Source of the DNA: Epiperipatus broadwayi | Taxonomy: Eukaryota; Onychophora; Udeonychophora; Euonychophora; Peripatidae | Reading direction: 5' to 3' | DNA: 64,000 nt | Assembly: GCA_028023455.1 (NCBI GenBank) | Contig: JAQFVV010006197.1 | Location: 17,913,254-17,977,253 of the forward strand | Part shown: in pieces, positions 1-14,400 of the stretch | Numbering within the stretch: the stretch's first letter is position 1 | How the letters are laid out: the number at the start of each line of letters is the position of its first letter | Notes under the pieces: model-generated | Seen by the model: the letters and a program-made list of their open reading frames with translations, nothing else | Databases searched by the model: none | Told to the model about the DNA's origin: nothing | Program-made: the position numbers and the translations under genes

Positions 1-2353
1 AATATCACATTTAAAATAAAGAGGCGAGACAATAAGGAATCATTTTAAATATTTTTAAAAAAGGAGACGAAAAAATAAAAAAATTGTAGGTAAAGTTCTA
101 TACCAAATATCTAAATAAAAAAATAATATTAGAAATTATAAATCCATCAGTTTTTCTATAAAACTTTCATTTTAAGATCATTACAAATCATCCAAGAGTG
201 CTTGGGATTCTAGCAATTAAGGCACAAATTGGCTTTAAAAGTGATTATAGCTCAGTAGATTAAGTTCAAGTATTAAGACAATTATAGAAAGACATTTCAA
301 TCTAAATGACCTTGCTTTGATTAAAGATTTAAAAATCAAAATACATTGTCAAATTCCAGAGAATTTATACTGATTCGATTATATAGTAACATTAAGAAGA
401 TCAATATTGTTTAAGAGTGTACTACAAAATGATCACTACAATAACATATGGGAAGTATTTTGTGGATTAAAATGGCAAGTATAATTAAGGGAAATAAAAA
501 TGAATGTAATTATAAATACTTTGTTCAAATTACTGTGATTCAAACTTGGATAAAATAGTCATCCATTATGAATGAACAATAAACTCTGATAAAGTCCTTT
601 CAATGTAGAAATAATATTTTTAAAGGAATATGTCTAAGTATGTTTAAAACAAAAAGTTTTAAATTATTCTAAATCTTATTTATAGTTCCAAGACTTGATA
701 CTTAATAACAAAGCAATACAGATATTGCAGATCACACATCAATATTTAGAGATGCTTGTTGAAATTAATAATAAGTATCAAAGGTGAAATACAGATAGGC
801 TTCTGCTGATAAAGGTGATATAAGTTGGACAACTGAGTAATTAAAATGATCTTAAGAAATTGTAAAAAAATCTTGAAAAAAACCATATATGAGATTTATG
901 AATGAGATAAGGAAGATGCATTGAAATAATGTGGAGAAAAGCTATGGATTAAAAAAGGGGGTTAAATTCAGAGAAACATCATCCTCAATAAATTAATAAT
1001 TGTTGAAACTGATGTTGACAATTAATTCTGGCAGGTTTCATTTTCTCATCTTTCATCATTTTTGAGACAATTGACCTTAAAACATTTAACAATTCATTAA
1101 TCAGGCTGGAATAATGTGACTTCTTTTAAATTCGTCTAGGTTCAATATTTTTTCTAACAGGCTTATAATACAAATATGAATTTCCTATCAGATATTCCCT
1201 TAGCATCTTTTTACCTATTATTTGCAGAAAAAAAAAATCAATACTGGTATTCTCATTACCATAAATGGAAATATGCATTTTGTAATGCCAAACATATTCC
1301 CAATCTGTGTTTGGTTACTAATCATCCTCAGTTAAAAACACTCTCTGCATAGTAATCATTCAGCATCCATCTTTTACTTCTGTTAAGCTATTTAAGCTAA
1401 TGATATGAAATTTCTAAATTCTAATGGTTTTAAACTCAAGTACATTTGCTTGTTTAGTTTTATATAAATCTAATATTAGATCAGAAACTATATATATTAT
1501 AGTTATCTATTTTGTCTTTGATAGGCCAAGCTATTATATTAAATAACATAATACGAGAATATGGCTATAGTATAGATAATACCAATCTCTAAGGATGGCC
1601 AATAAGCAGAAAATCCTAAATTTGACATTACTATTTAGTATCCACTGAATACTCGTTCTTATGTAAATGATTAATAAGTTGAGTAGAGAGAAGTTGCTTA
1701 TTACTATCAGATAAAGATTAAGCATAACTAGGTCTTTACTTTTGTTTTCATAAATAACTGAACTGGTAAATAAGCCACAAAAATCCAATTTGCAGATTTT
1801 AGTGTGATCAAAATGAAAACATTTTTTTCTTCTAAATTTTGTAAAATTTCACTTTGTCCCTCTTGGAACTGCTATTGGTTCTCTTATATGAAGTTTGGGA
1901 GTATTGTTTCCTAGAGATATTTTGAAAATCCTATATAATCCTAGGGTGATACCTTCTCCCAATTCCAGTTTTCTTCTTTGAACTTTTATATCCTAAATCA
2001 AATATCTAAATTATGCCTGTATGTTCAGTGTGACATATATTTTTTCAAATGTGATGACTATTTCTTCCAAACTATCTATACAAGAATGTATTTTATTATA
2101 CTATTATAAAAACATAGAGTTCTTTACATCAGCATAAAAAACTAAAATCAAATAGAAGAGTTTGAAAATGAATTTCAAAATGCAAAGTTAGAACTGGCAT
2201 CAAACTTATAATTTTCAAAAAAATTCCAAGTGATTAAATTAGAATGTTATCACGATTGAGAGAAATTAGATATTTAAAAAAGGATATAATTTTGATACTA
2301 AAAAACAAATATAAAAGATTTAACTAAAACATGAAATTATTACAAAGCATTAC
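1..2353. other. CLP1 intronic sequence, nothing recognised
   Basis: This AT-rich stretch lies 3' of CLP1 exon 8. I looked for the next CLP1 block (the LDQERLYNEL region) on the minus strand and did not find it. I see no repeat family here that recurs elsewhere in the window. Confidence 0.5.
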
Positions 2354-2443
2354 CTTCGAACGCCTGAGCAGCATGGGTGATTGACTGATAACCTGGACCT
2401 TTCACCCAACCACAAGTATTAATTATTACACCACTGACATTTG
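2354..2443 (-). CDS. CLP1: CLP1 coding exon 8
   Basis: Ninety nucleotides coding [19 protein letters not shown] and [10 protein letters not shown], the conserved CLP1 INTCGWVKG segment. It ends in phase 1 at GTAATG, so the next codon (expected Val) is completed by an exon to the left of this window. Confidence 0.95.
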
Positions 2444-5400
2444 CTACAACAAAATAAATAATATTTGACTAAAAAACATTGACAATTTAAAATAAGATTT
2501 AAATAACAAACACACAACCCTTACTTTTTCTATTAATTTCTCCTCGCATGTTTATAACTTCAGAAAGCCTTGTAACAAGAAGATTATACAAAGTCAAATT
2601 CTTTCCAGGTGATATATGGCCAAAGTGATAGATAAGAGGTGCTTGTTCAGAGAATCCTTCTTCAATATCAGCAGGTCTTTCAACAAGCAGTGCTCCTTCA
2701 AAATTATTGTAATTTTATATCATGCTTACAGAAATTATTACTATTGATTAAAAAAGTATTAAATAATAATATTTTTGTTAATTATAATAAATTTGAAAAG
2801 AAACATTCAATTAAAAATTTTTTTTTATATAAAATAGATTATATTATTAATAACTGAAACACAGGCTTATTATATACCTGTGTCTATATATATATATATG
2901 TAATATATAGGGTATATGAGCACAGACTTTCACACGACCCATCACTCTCCACTCTATCTAATAACACTGATACACTTTAACTTAAACATATGTTTAAGTG
3001 TATCGGTGTTATTAGATAGAGTGGGGAGTGATGGGTCGTGTGAAAGTTTGTGCTCATATACCCTATATATTACATATATATAGACACAGGTATATAATAA
3101 GCCTGTGTTTCAGTTATTACATTGTAGAGATGTCTGCCCATCCTTGCATATGTATTAAATGGATTATGTCCTGTACATGTGGGGTTCAGATTGACCTTAG
3201 GTCAACATGGGTGTGACAAGAATCTTGGCCTCAGGGTGGCCTTTGAGCATTCCATCATCAGATTTTCAATTGGATGGATGGTTGAAGAGTTGGGGTGTGG
3301 AATAGATTGAAGCCTGTCCATTAAAGTATGAGGATTGTCTATCTTAATATATATCTGAGCACTTATAGTATATATGTGTAGAGATTATAATCTGGACCAA
3401 CTGATGATTGCTGGTTTAGCATGAAATACGTATATTGGTGATTATTTATCTTTTCAACATATATGTGTTTAAGTGTATCAGTGTTATTAGATAGAGTGGA
3501 GAGTGATGGGTCATGTGAAAGTCTGTGCTCATATACCCTATATATTATATTATTATAATTCTTTAAATATAAAGAATCAATAAAACAATAAATAATTCAT
3601 TAGAAAGAATTCTAAGAAAAATAATAGTGATTTGGAGATATAACTCAAGAGGATTGATCTGGAACAATAAATTAAGTTTAATAAATAAACAAAATTAAAA
3701 GTATAATATATATATCAGTGTAATTTTAAAAAAAAACTAAAACATTTACTTCTTAAATATTCACTCCTATTTCCAAAATGACCCAGATTTCTATAATTTT
3801 GTACGTTTAAGAGATTACATATTCCAATTGTTAATTATATACATCATGGCATATATCCTAAATATATTAAAATTCCAAAATATGGAAAATTTTTGATATT
3901 CCCATAATGGTAATTTCTTAGAGGTCAGAAATAAGTCATTAAGAAAAATTGTCCCCCCTCCCCTCAATATTATGATTAGCTTGTAACTTGTTTATATTAA
4001 AAATAGATTAAATATAAAATACTAATATATATGATGTTAATTGTAACAAAAACTTATCTAGAATGACAGTCAAAGAAATATTAAAATATTTAACCAGAAA
4101 CATATGCTAACACCTGTACAAGAAATGACTAATTAAAATTTTAATAACTTAAATTTTTTTATTTAGTCTTTAATAGTAAAAACAGAGATGATCATAATAG
4201 TTTTACTTAATTATGTACAGAAGTTTTAAGATTAAATTATGATTATAAGATACATTATATAATATTTTATACAGAATAGAATGCACTTCTATTATTAAAC
4301 ATAAAAGATTCAATAAATAAGCAATAGTATAATTAGAAAAATAGGGCCTGAAGGCAGAAATTCAAAAGGGGACCCATTTTAAAATTAGAAATTTTGATTT
4401 TTTATATATTCACAAATTTTTAATTATTTATTTTATATTATAAATATCATATAAAGTAATTTAATAAAGGTATTCACTTTAAAAATCCTTTTTTTGTAAC
4501 CATTACATTTTCAAAATCACTAATTAGTTCTTTCAAGTCCATTTTAGATGCTTCCTTCTGCACAACATCTAACGATGCAAAATCTTTAAACCTGGTTTTA
4601 TCAATTGAATTTCTTTTATATTCTTTAATTATTTTTAATTTACTAAAAGAACCTTCCAACGTTAGCTACAGTTATCGAAAGTGTAAAAAATAACAAGAAA
4701 ATGGTATATATTTCACTAAATTCACTTTTCAAACAACTGTATTTGGTAATTAATAAGTCTAAGAAATTCTTAAATCTCATTTTTTTCTCTAAGATTGTCA
4801 TTTATAATAAAGAAATCACTTGAATTAATTGTCTAGCAAGCTATTCCGAAAAAAATTCTGGGTACTTATTTCTAAGATTTGAGCAACTGTCTAACACATC
4901 AGCATCTGTCATATTGATAATTTTCTTAGGTACTAAAAAACTAAATTAATGCTTTATTGTCTGCATTCCCACAAAACGCTTTTTAATTTTCATGGTTATT
5001 TTATCTATTACACTATAAAAGACGTTAACTTGAAGTAATTGTTCCTCATTATTAAGTCGATAATCGGCACTCAATTGATCGAAGTACTGTTAGCACTTTT
5101 TTGTTATTTGACTTGAAAACCAATATCTATCTTCCATTTTTCTGTTAGTCCTTTAACATCTAATTCTGTGTTTTCATATGAGTTTCTGAAATTATTTAAA
5201 TTTTTATATATATGATCTAGTATGGATATAGCTTCGTCTAAGACAAAACCATGTTTTTATAACATTTTCAAAGCATAGTTAATTTCAGTCATTACTTTAT
5301 ATAAAAGTATACAAATAAATGTACTTAAATGTTGACATTGCCTTTTTCGTACAAAGGGCTTCTTTTCTTTCTTTTTTTTAATGAATCGCAAATTTATTTC

Positions 5401-8400
5401 GATCAACGTCTTTATGATGTCTTAAAACATTATTTTATAGACAATATAGATTGTAATCCATCTGCACATAGTGTTGGGTTAAGTTTTTTTAAAGAAACCT
5501 CTGACTCTGCAGTAAATTTGGAAAGAAGGTACCACCTTTTTATGCTACTGCCAAAAGAAGTGTATGCATTTTGAATAATTAAAAAAATGACAATACTTCA
5601 TGACAGTTAGTTACACTGTTGTTAATCAAGTTTAAATTTTGAATTGGCACAATGTACATATTCTGCATTGAAGTGAATATTTTTAATCCTTGTTTGTATT
5701 CCATGATAAATACCACTCATTACACTAGCACCATCGTAACACTGACCATAGCATTTTTCATTCGGAATATTTATATTGTTCAGTAATTCCATGACAATTA
5801 GTCATTCCTTCCACTGAATAATCTTTTAATTCGTAAAATCCCAAAAATGTCTCCAGAATTTTGATATTAGTTAGTTTCTGAATTGCATCCTGAATTACAT
5901 GTCTATGTCATATTATTGTGCTCAGCTGATCTTTTTTGCTAAAGTCTTGTGTAGTATACAACATCAAGACCTAGAATGGTGATGAGTTTATCTTCTTGAT
6001 CATTTTGATAACTTTTTTCCTAGAAACTCTATTAGTTCATTCTGCATTTTGGGACTCAAATATTTTGTTGAACAAGCTGGCATATCTAATACTTGTCTTA
6101 AAACATTATTGTAGTTAGCAAGCAATTGTACTTGTGATAAAAAGCTTCTGTTATTGTCATCCAATAGATCTTCTTGATAACCATGAAACGCTAAATAATT
6201 TTTAGCTAACATTAATATTATATGAAATAAGCAGTCTAGACTAATTTCCAAAAAGACACATTGAATCAAATTTACTCTTCAGTGCTTTTATCAATGGTTA
6301 CATTTTTCTTCCACATTTCATACACAGCACATGCTTCAATATGCACTATGTCTTTTTATACTAATAGATAAATTTTTCTATTCTCTTATTCCAGAATGCC
6401 ACTGGCTATTAGTTTTTGAAAAAAGCCAACATGGTTCACATAAGCGCAGTCTAAAATACTTGAAAAGCATAGCCATAAACATGACATTAGACCATATTTT
6501 GAAATGGAATAGTACTAAGTCTCACTAAAACTTTTATTTTGTTAGTTCCAATCTTTCAGAAATGGCCCTTTGAGCCTATGTAGCTGAAGGCTTATTATAA
6601 ATCATTTTGTTTAATCAGAGATATGTTAGTTAACATAATTTCCTTAATTGCTTTCATCAGCATTTTCAAAATGCAGTGTTTTATGAATGTTCTCAGCTCT
6701 CTGTTGTCTGGAGTCTGTCTTCCATATGCTTGTCAATGTTTTAGCAGTTGGGTTGTTCTAAAATTTCATATATATTTGTTCTGTTAGTGTCTTCATGTTC
6801 CATAGTTTCATGATTTTCTTGTGCAGTTTCATTTTGATTATTTTTGGTTTTTATTGCAAAATTATCAAGTTTTGCCATTTTTTGTAATGTTTATTTTTTC
6901 TCTTTTTTAAGATTTCTTTTTTGAGCTCCACTCATCACTTTTTGTAAATCCTCCATACTTCATTAATCATTATCACTAAATTTTTATGATAACTAATAAT
7001 CTTTATTTCAATTTACTTATTTCTACAAATTGCATCTTAAAATTAAATTAATAATCCTTAACACTACATTATTTTTTACCGAACTCTATGAATCCCAAGA
7101 TTTTTTAGCTAATTTATTTATAAAACACTAACTTATTCAAGAACGTTCAATAAAATTAATAATTTTAATGATAATTTTGAAAAAACTGGACAATCACAGT
7201 TGATTTCGGACAATTGCAACAACAACAAAAAACAAGCACTGTTTTTAGGGATGCATCATGCTATCAATTCATGGCATATGAAATAATGTTTTTTTATGCA
7301 TCATGCTATCAATTCATGGCATATGAAAGAATGTTTACTATCTGGAAGAATGTTTAGAAAATATAGGATGGTAATGTAACCAATGTAAATTTTAAGAAGA
7401 GTCAAATAAATTAGTTTTTAAACAATGAGTGATAGTCTTCAATGTGTTGTGAAGAGTCCTTTGGATTTTTCAAAATAATTTTACAATTTCTTATCTCATA
7501 TAACAACAACAATTTATAAGATAGTTAATAACTGTTTTCATGTGAATATATTTTAATTGCCTTGCTATAGTTTCATGTTTAAGGGCCCCTCGACTGTGTG
7601 GGTCTGCGGGCATTGCCTTCCTTTGTGACTTGGTAGTTACGCAAAATGGCAACGTTTTGAACAAAAAAAAAATAGTATGAGCATAACATCTTTAAAAATC
7701 ATTCTATTGTAAGGAAATTACTTATATACTTCTCAATTTAATTCATTAACAAACATTACTAATATTTGCAACTAGATTATTCTTCATTATTATTGCTCTT
7801 AATGTTCATTTTCTTTTATCTTACCAAGTGCAGACATTTAATACATGATGTAGTCATTATATTATCTGCCATCTCTCTGCATTATGCAATGAAATTATGC
7901 ATTTATGTAATACTTCAATCCTTTAATTAAATGTACAGAAATGATGACCTTTTTTTTTACTTTCTGTAACATTATTATTTTTTTTGCCTTTTTCTTTGGT
8001 TTTTTATTCTAGAATTAGAATGGTCATACTTATGAATAGCTATGATAATCATGAAAAATTCCATTGAAAACCTATTCTATATGTAATAACTGTATTGCCT
8101 CATGAGATGTTTTCACAAAAATTATATCAAAAAGACCGAAGCATCCAATATTATAACAAGATTCAGTACATATTACCCACATAAACATACATTAAAAAAA
8201 TGTTAACAGTAGGACTTACCTATTGTTCCAGGAACAGAAATTTGACCCTAAAACATTTAAAATTTTTTGAATATATATACTACAAAACATTTAAATAAAT
8301 AAATAATATCAAAAAAGATCGTATAACAATAAATATTTTATATACAATACATAAAAGCCTCTTTTAGTGAAATTTTGTTATAAACAAAAATAGAACATTA

Positions 8401-11400
8401 TGTAGTACAATGACATCTAGATTTAGTTTCTTAAATTACAGTTTCTTTTTTTTTTGTTTATGTAATAAAGCATATATAAAAACATTAAAAGAAATATTGA
8501 CCTATGATTCCTCAATTGTATAATCAAAAATAAGCTTTATTTTTATACATTTAATTTCAAAATTAATATTAGTCATGAATTATTTCCTACAACTTTTTCA
8601 TCATAATTATAAAATAACAAATGCTTTATACCTGTCCTACATCCAAATCAACAAATATAGGTCTTCGTCCCAATCTTACAGTATAATTAAGCAGTAATCG
8701 ACAAAGAGTACTTTTACCAACATCTGTAGGCCCTGTAATCATTACCTAAATAAATAAAGCATTTATCTGTGGGTATATAGAATACATTTTCCATTTATAA
8801 ATGAATACTATAAAAATAGAAATTATATTAGAAAAATGGATAATTAAAATTATTATATGTATATAAACTAACAAATTAAAATATATAAGTATAATAATTA
8901 ATCATATAAATTCAAAATAATTTATTTTATACAATTGATGCTGATAGCAAAATCCTTAAACATACAAAATTCTGACAAATTACATTGACTGATTATAGTC
9001 CTTTAGAACTCTGGTATGGTTTATTGATTTATATTAAATGTTTAGATAAACAATTAATTATAAATTATCTATTTTTCTATAGTAAACTTTACATTCAAAT
9101 GAATAAATATATGAAAATATTTGTATAATTACCTCAAATATATACACAAAAATATAACATGAATACATGTAACACATACAAATATAAATTATGTGCATGT
9201 AAGCATATATATGCATACACAAACATATATAGATGACATATATATTTTCCTTAACATATAATGATTAACCCTATTTTCTTTTTTTGTTGTTATCATATAT
9301 CTTCAGTTTATATTAAATTAAGTATCTAGAATGTATAAATGGAAGTGATTATGTGTTACAAATTTTTATAGTTCTGTTAAATTCTTTTCTTTCTTTTTTA
9401 GACTTAACTGTTTATAGTAGAAATATACTTTGTTACATTTATTGTTATTAAATAATATTATTTTAATTTCAATTAATAATTAATAATTTCCATGTAAATC
9501 AGTAAAAAAATTTTTTTAGTTGAAATTAATAACTGTAGATAATTTTTGGCATAAAGATTATAATAATTCAATTCTTATTATTTTTCTTGATATCAGATTT
9601 TTTTAAAATATTTTATTGCTAGTTATTTATCAGCATTCACAATCTTTAGAAAGTTTGATTTTGAATTTATTGTTTATTATTTATAAAAAATATTATTATT
9701 TTTATTTGTATTCAGTAATTAGTGTACCATACATATATTTGTTACATAAAATAATATCTTTTTTTTACATATATTTAATTCCACATTTTTAGAAAGAATT
9801 AATAAAATAAAAAAATCTAATAATGTTACTAATATTTCAAAAACATACAATATTCAACCTCATTCAATATTTATGTCAAATCTAAATAAAAAGAAATTAC
9901 ATGAAAATAATAATGACAGACATCAAAAATAATATTGATATATTATCAGATAATATAATTTACACGAACATCAAATAACAGACAGTAGAGAATTTACAAC
10001 ATTATTAGAAACATAATAAGACTACATTTTAAGCCTGATGATAAAAATAATTTTAAAAATTATAGGACTATATCGATTTTTTCTTCACTTGCTAAAATAA
10101 TAAATTTATATTCCTAAAATTATAGAAAAAAATTTAAATAAATTTTTTTAAATAAAAAACAATATAGATTTATAGAGGGAAGAAACATCAATACATTTGT
10201 TACTGGAGAATTTTGTAGATAAAATTAACAGTACATTAAATGATAAAAAATATATTAGTATTTTTTTTTTATACTTTTATAAGGCATTTGACATAATTGA
10301 ACATAAACGATTCAGTTTAGAAAATTATGGAATTAGAGAGAAATTGTTCAGATTACTCAAAAATTATTTAAATAATAGCTATGTTGTATCAAAAATATCA
10401 AATATATTGAATAACAAGCAAAAAAAAAAATATATAGAGTTCCTCAAAATTCTATGCTTGGTGCACTATTATTGTCTATATTTATAAATGGCTTAGAAAA
10501 TACTAATATTGAAGGATCAATATGTCAATACACAGATGATACTGATAACACGAGTGTAAATAATATTGATATTGCAATTAGAAAGTGTTGGGACCTTGAA
10601 TAAAATTGTCCTTTGGTGCTGTGATAAAGGAATATATATACTGTACATGGAAAAAACCCAAAATACATGTATATGTAATAATAATATAATATGTAACAAT
10701 AATAAATATATAAAAGTAGAACAAGTAAAATATATTAGATATCTTGGAATGATAATAGATTAAAAAATATATTGGAAATATTGTATTAACATTCAAATAA
10801 ATAAATTTAGATATTTTATATTTTAAGAAATCAAAAATATTTTTCCTTTAAATATCTTATTTGTTATATATCCATTCTTTGTGTAAATCTTTTTTTGAGA
10901 TATGGAATAACACTTTATGATCTTGTCAACTTTTCTAATAATAAAGTAGCATTGTTGCAAAAAAGAATAATCTAAGAGAAGAAAATTATATATAAAAAAA
11001 GAAAAAAAATGACACAAAAATAATATATTTCAACAAACTTGCATATATATACTTATAAAAAAATGTTTTTGATAATACTTTCAAAAATCCTCGTATAAAA
11101 CAATTTGAAATGAGTCTAAAAAAATGGATCCATATGTAGTTGAAAAATATTGTAATAAATATGGAACTAAGATAAGAGATCACTATGTCGCTAAATTATT
11201 CAATAATTTAGCTATTGAATTAAAAACTTACATTATAGGAAAATAAAAAAATCAAATTAAAAAATATATTAAATACAGTAATTTATAGATGGCAATATAC
11301 ATATAGATATATAATATGATGCAGTTATATTTTATTGTACATAATTAATATATTATTGAAATGTAATTATTTGCTTATTATGATATGCATTACATTTAAA

Positions 11401-14400
11401 ATCAAAGAAATTATAAATATATAAACCATTTATATAAAAACACAACTAGGGCTTCGTATAAAATATTTTGTGAAAATATATTTAATTTATATAAATAAAA
11501 AATATATAAAAAATTATTAAATTAAAAAAAAAAGAAAAGTCTATAAATGAAAATGATATACATACCCTTAAAACCTATTCCATAATTGAACCATAATAAA
11601 TTTTTCAAGTACATACCTTCACATTTAAAATATAAATTTTCAATTAGCAATAAACATTTGATTTACTGCCGGTTTTTTTTAAACATATCATTTAATAAAT
11701 GGATACCTTCAATATGCACACTTCGGAAACATTTCTTCTATATCAAATGGATAATATATATTGATTGCAAGTAAGCATTATTTTATTTATCTGTTTAATA
11801 ATTTCTTGAGCATTTTATTGAAATTTTTCAAACCAAGTAAAGCACTTATTAAAGTTATATTTATTTGTTTGACATTGACCAATATATATGTTTTTATATA
11901 TGTTTAATTATTGGAACAAAAGATATGATTATTAATAATCGATATTTTTATTTTCCTGACTTGAAAAATTTATATATATTTATCGAAATTCAAAACAAAA
12001 AAAACCCTGACAAGTCATTAAGACTGATTTATAATTTCTATAAATATATCTTTCAGAAGTTACTCAAACATATTAGCGCATTAACATTACTTAGTTTTGC
12101 AAAATTTATAATAATTTTTTTGGGAAAAATAAATGGAATAACCTTATGTTGTCAATGAATATATATATATGCATTGAAACATTTTGATTCATCATTCGGG
12201 GGCTGTTTGTTTCTCTCAATTATACATTCAGCTATGCTAATTTTCATGTTGACAATAATTAACTTCTGCTTGATTATTAAAAAAAAGATATTAAAAGTTA
12301 GATTCTATCTATATTCTTCTCTAATTGATTATTAGTTTAATATTATTAATATGACATTTTCATCTGGCTGATATATTAACTTCATTCTGAATTTCCAGAT
12401 AATCTTATAAATATAAAAAGTTTAAAGCTCTTGATTCTATTCTTTATCCATGTTAATATAATACAGAGTCCTATTAGTTTATATTTTGGGGGAGAATGGT
12501 TTGCTCCATTTATAAATATATATCATCAAAAATGGAAATTAATAAAGACCATTATGCTGTTTTTTCATATAAATTATAATAAATAATAAAAAATCATATA
12601 CAACAGCTATATAAATATATAGATGTATTAATAATAATTATATATAAAAAGTCTTTTTCTGCACATGGTTTTATGCCCATAGATGTTTAACATTTGAAAC
12701 AGGCACACAGACATGTGCCAAAAAAGGCTTTTATGTATAATTATTATTAATATATACATTTATATAGCTGTTGTATATGATTTTTTTATTATTTAATTAA
12801 AATAAACTATTATAGAATAGTTTAGTAAAAAGGAATTAAAATTTACTATTTTCATTTTTTAAAAATGTGTTAAGAAAAAAATTAAATTTCCATACATTAA
12901 ATAAACTTTTAATTTAAAGACACATTTACTTTAGCCAAAATTAATATATTTAAATTTTGTTTTAATGCATTTAAAACTTTAATTATTTTATTTTAAAATA
13001 ATGAAATCCCTAAAAGTTAATTGGAAAATGGGTAGGACTTGTTTTTTGAAAGAAAAGTTTGTTCTTGCAAAAGTAATTACATTGCTTGCTAAATTTTCTG
13101 AGTTTGTCTGATTAAAAAAAAATATCAATTTGTTTTTTAATAAACAGGTCATTCATTTTTATTTTAAAATTTTTTTCTATTAAGTATGCTAAGACATAAA
13201 ATTCAGTTTTAATTCAACACTTAAACATCTATTCATCAGCTAATAACACCTAATAAGTGAGCAAAAAATACTACTAAGAGAATCCCATTTCAAGCATGTT
13301 GACAAGTTCCATGGAGATTAACCAAGAATTTACACAAAAATAAACTTCTATCTATATGGAAAGCTTATTGAGAATTTTATTTCAAATATGAAGAAAGCTG
13401 CTTTAGAATTAACTTCAAAATTTAATGGATTTAGTTTCTATATTGTCTAAATACAGTTATGTGAATTTACATACATAGATGCAGATTCAACTAAAACTAT
13501 AAAGAAGTTTAAAGGATAAAGCAATCCAGAAAATTAAACAATCGAGGATTTGATCAATTATGCCATAACAAGTAGTTAGAAAATTCTCATAAAAGATAAA
13601 GTTTTTATTAGATGTATGCATTAATCGATTTTTTTTTAAACAAAAGCCTAGATAAAAAATTTCAGATCTTTAATTATCTAATTTATTTTAAGTCAGATTA
13701 TTATTTTGTCTATTAGTAAATTATGTGTAATATACTTGTAATATGCACAATTGTATTTTAAATAATATTTTAAAATATGTATTAGATTATATGTCTCAGT
13801 TATTTATTATATTAGATATAATTAATTAATTTAGATATTTTATAATAATAATCAAAGTGTCTATAAAGTTTATATATTTTATTATTATACATTAATTGTT
13901 CTTAATATTAATTAAATATTTTGTTATTTAAAATCTAGTCTTAGTTTCTTATTCTCCATTAAATATTCCTCCACTTAATGACATTTTAATTGTATATCTT
14001 GATGTTTTCCTAAATTGAGGAAATTAACATAACATCCATAACATTTACGTTATATCTTTAATATTTATTGATATATGTACTGGCTTATTATTATTGTCTT
14101 TTCCAGAGGAAAAATACCAGCCTTAATGTGTCGATTATTAGAAGTTGTACTTTAACCTTAGCTGATTATATATGTTTGTACATACTTGCAATCACTTTGA
14201 TTTTACTATGAAAATCAAAATGGGACTGATCAACATGATTATCATTATTATTTATCAACAGAATTGCTCATTTCTTTTTAGAAGCTAATGTAAGGTTATT
14301 TATATATATACTGTAATAACATACATGTATATATTCATTCATCATTAAAAATTATATCCAAGTATAGCCTGTATGTGTAAGTATACCTACTTACCAAAGA

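Larger units (their letters stand above)
4343..7590 (-). mobile_element. Decayed hAT transposon (DUF4371/ZMYM-like) in CLP1 intron 6
   Basis: Minus-strand peptide fragments in three frames follow the order of a hAT transposase. They are an N-terminal lysine-rich lead ([14 protein letters not shown] near 6936), a zinc-finger-like CEPCWLFSK piece near 6420, a DUF4371 piece ([38 protein letters not shown] at 6000-6269) and the C-terminal dimerisation motif [15 protein letters not shown] (4474-4659). Many stops and frameshifts lie between, so no active enzyme is made. Edges are placed at agggcctgaagg (4343) and gggcccct (about 7583), which look like short terminal inverted repeats. I did not find a clean 8-bp target duplication, so both ends are approximate. 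Confidence 0.75.

Noticed and set aside
2851-3118. Palindrome as a simple MITE
   Set aside because: One arm continues directly into a unit that carries a ribozyme and repeats in tandem, and duplications flank the whole 694 bp, so it is part of the family B insertion.
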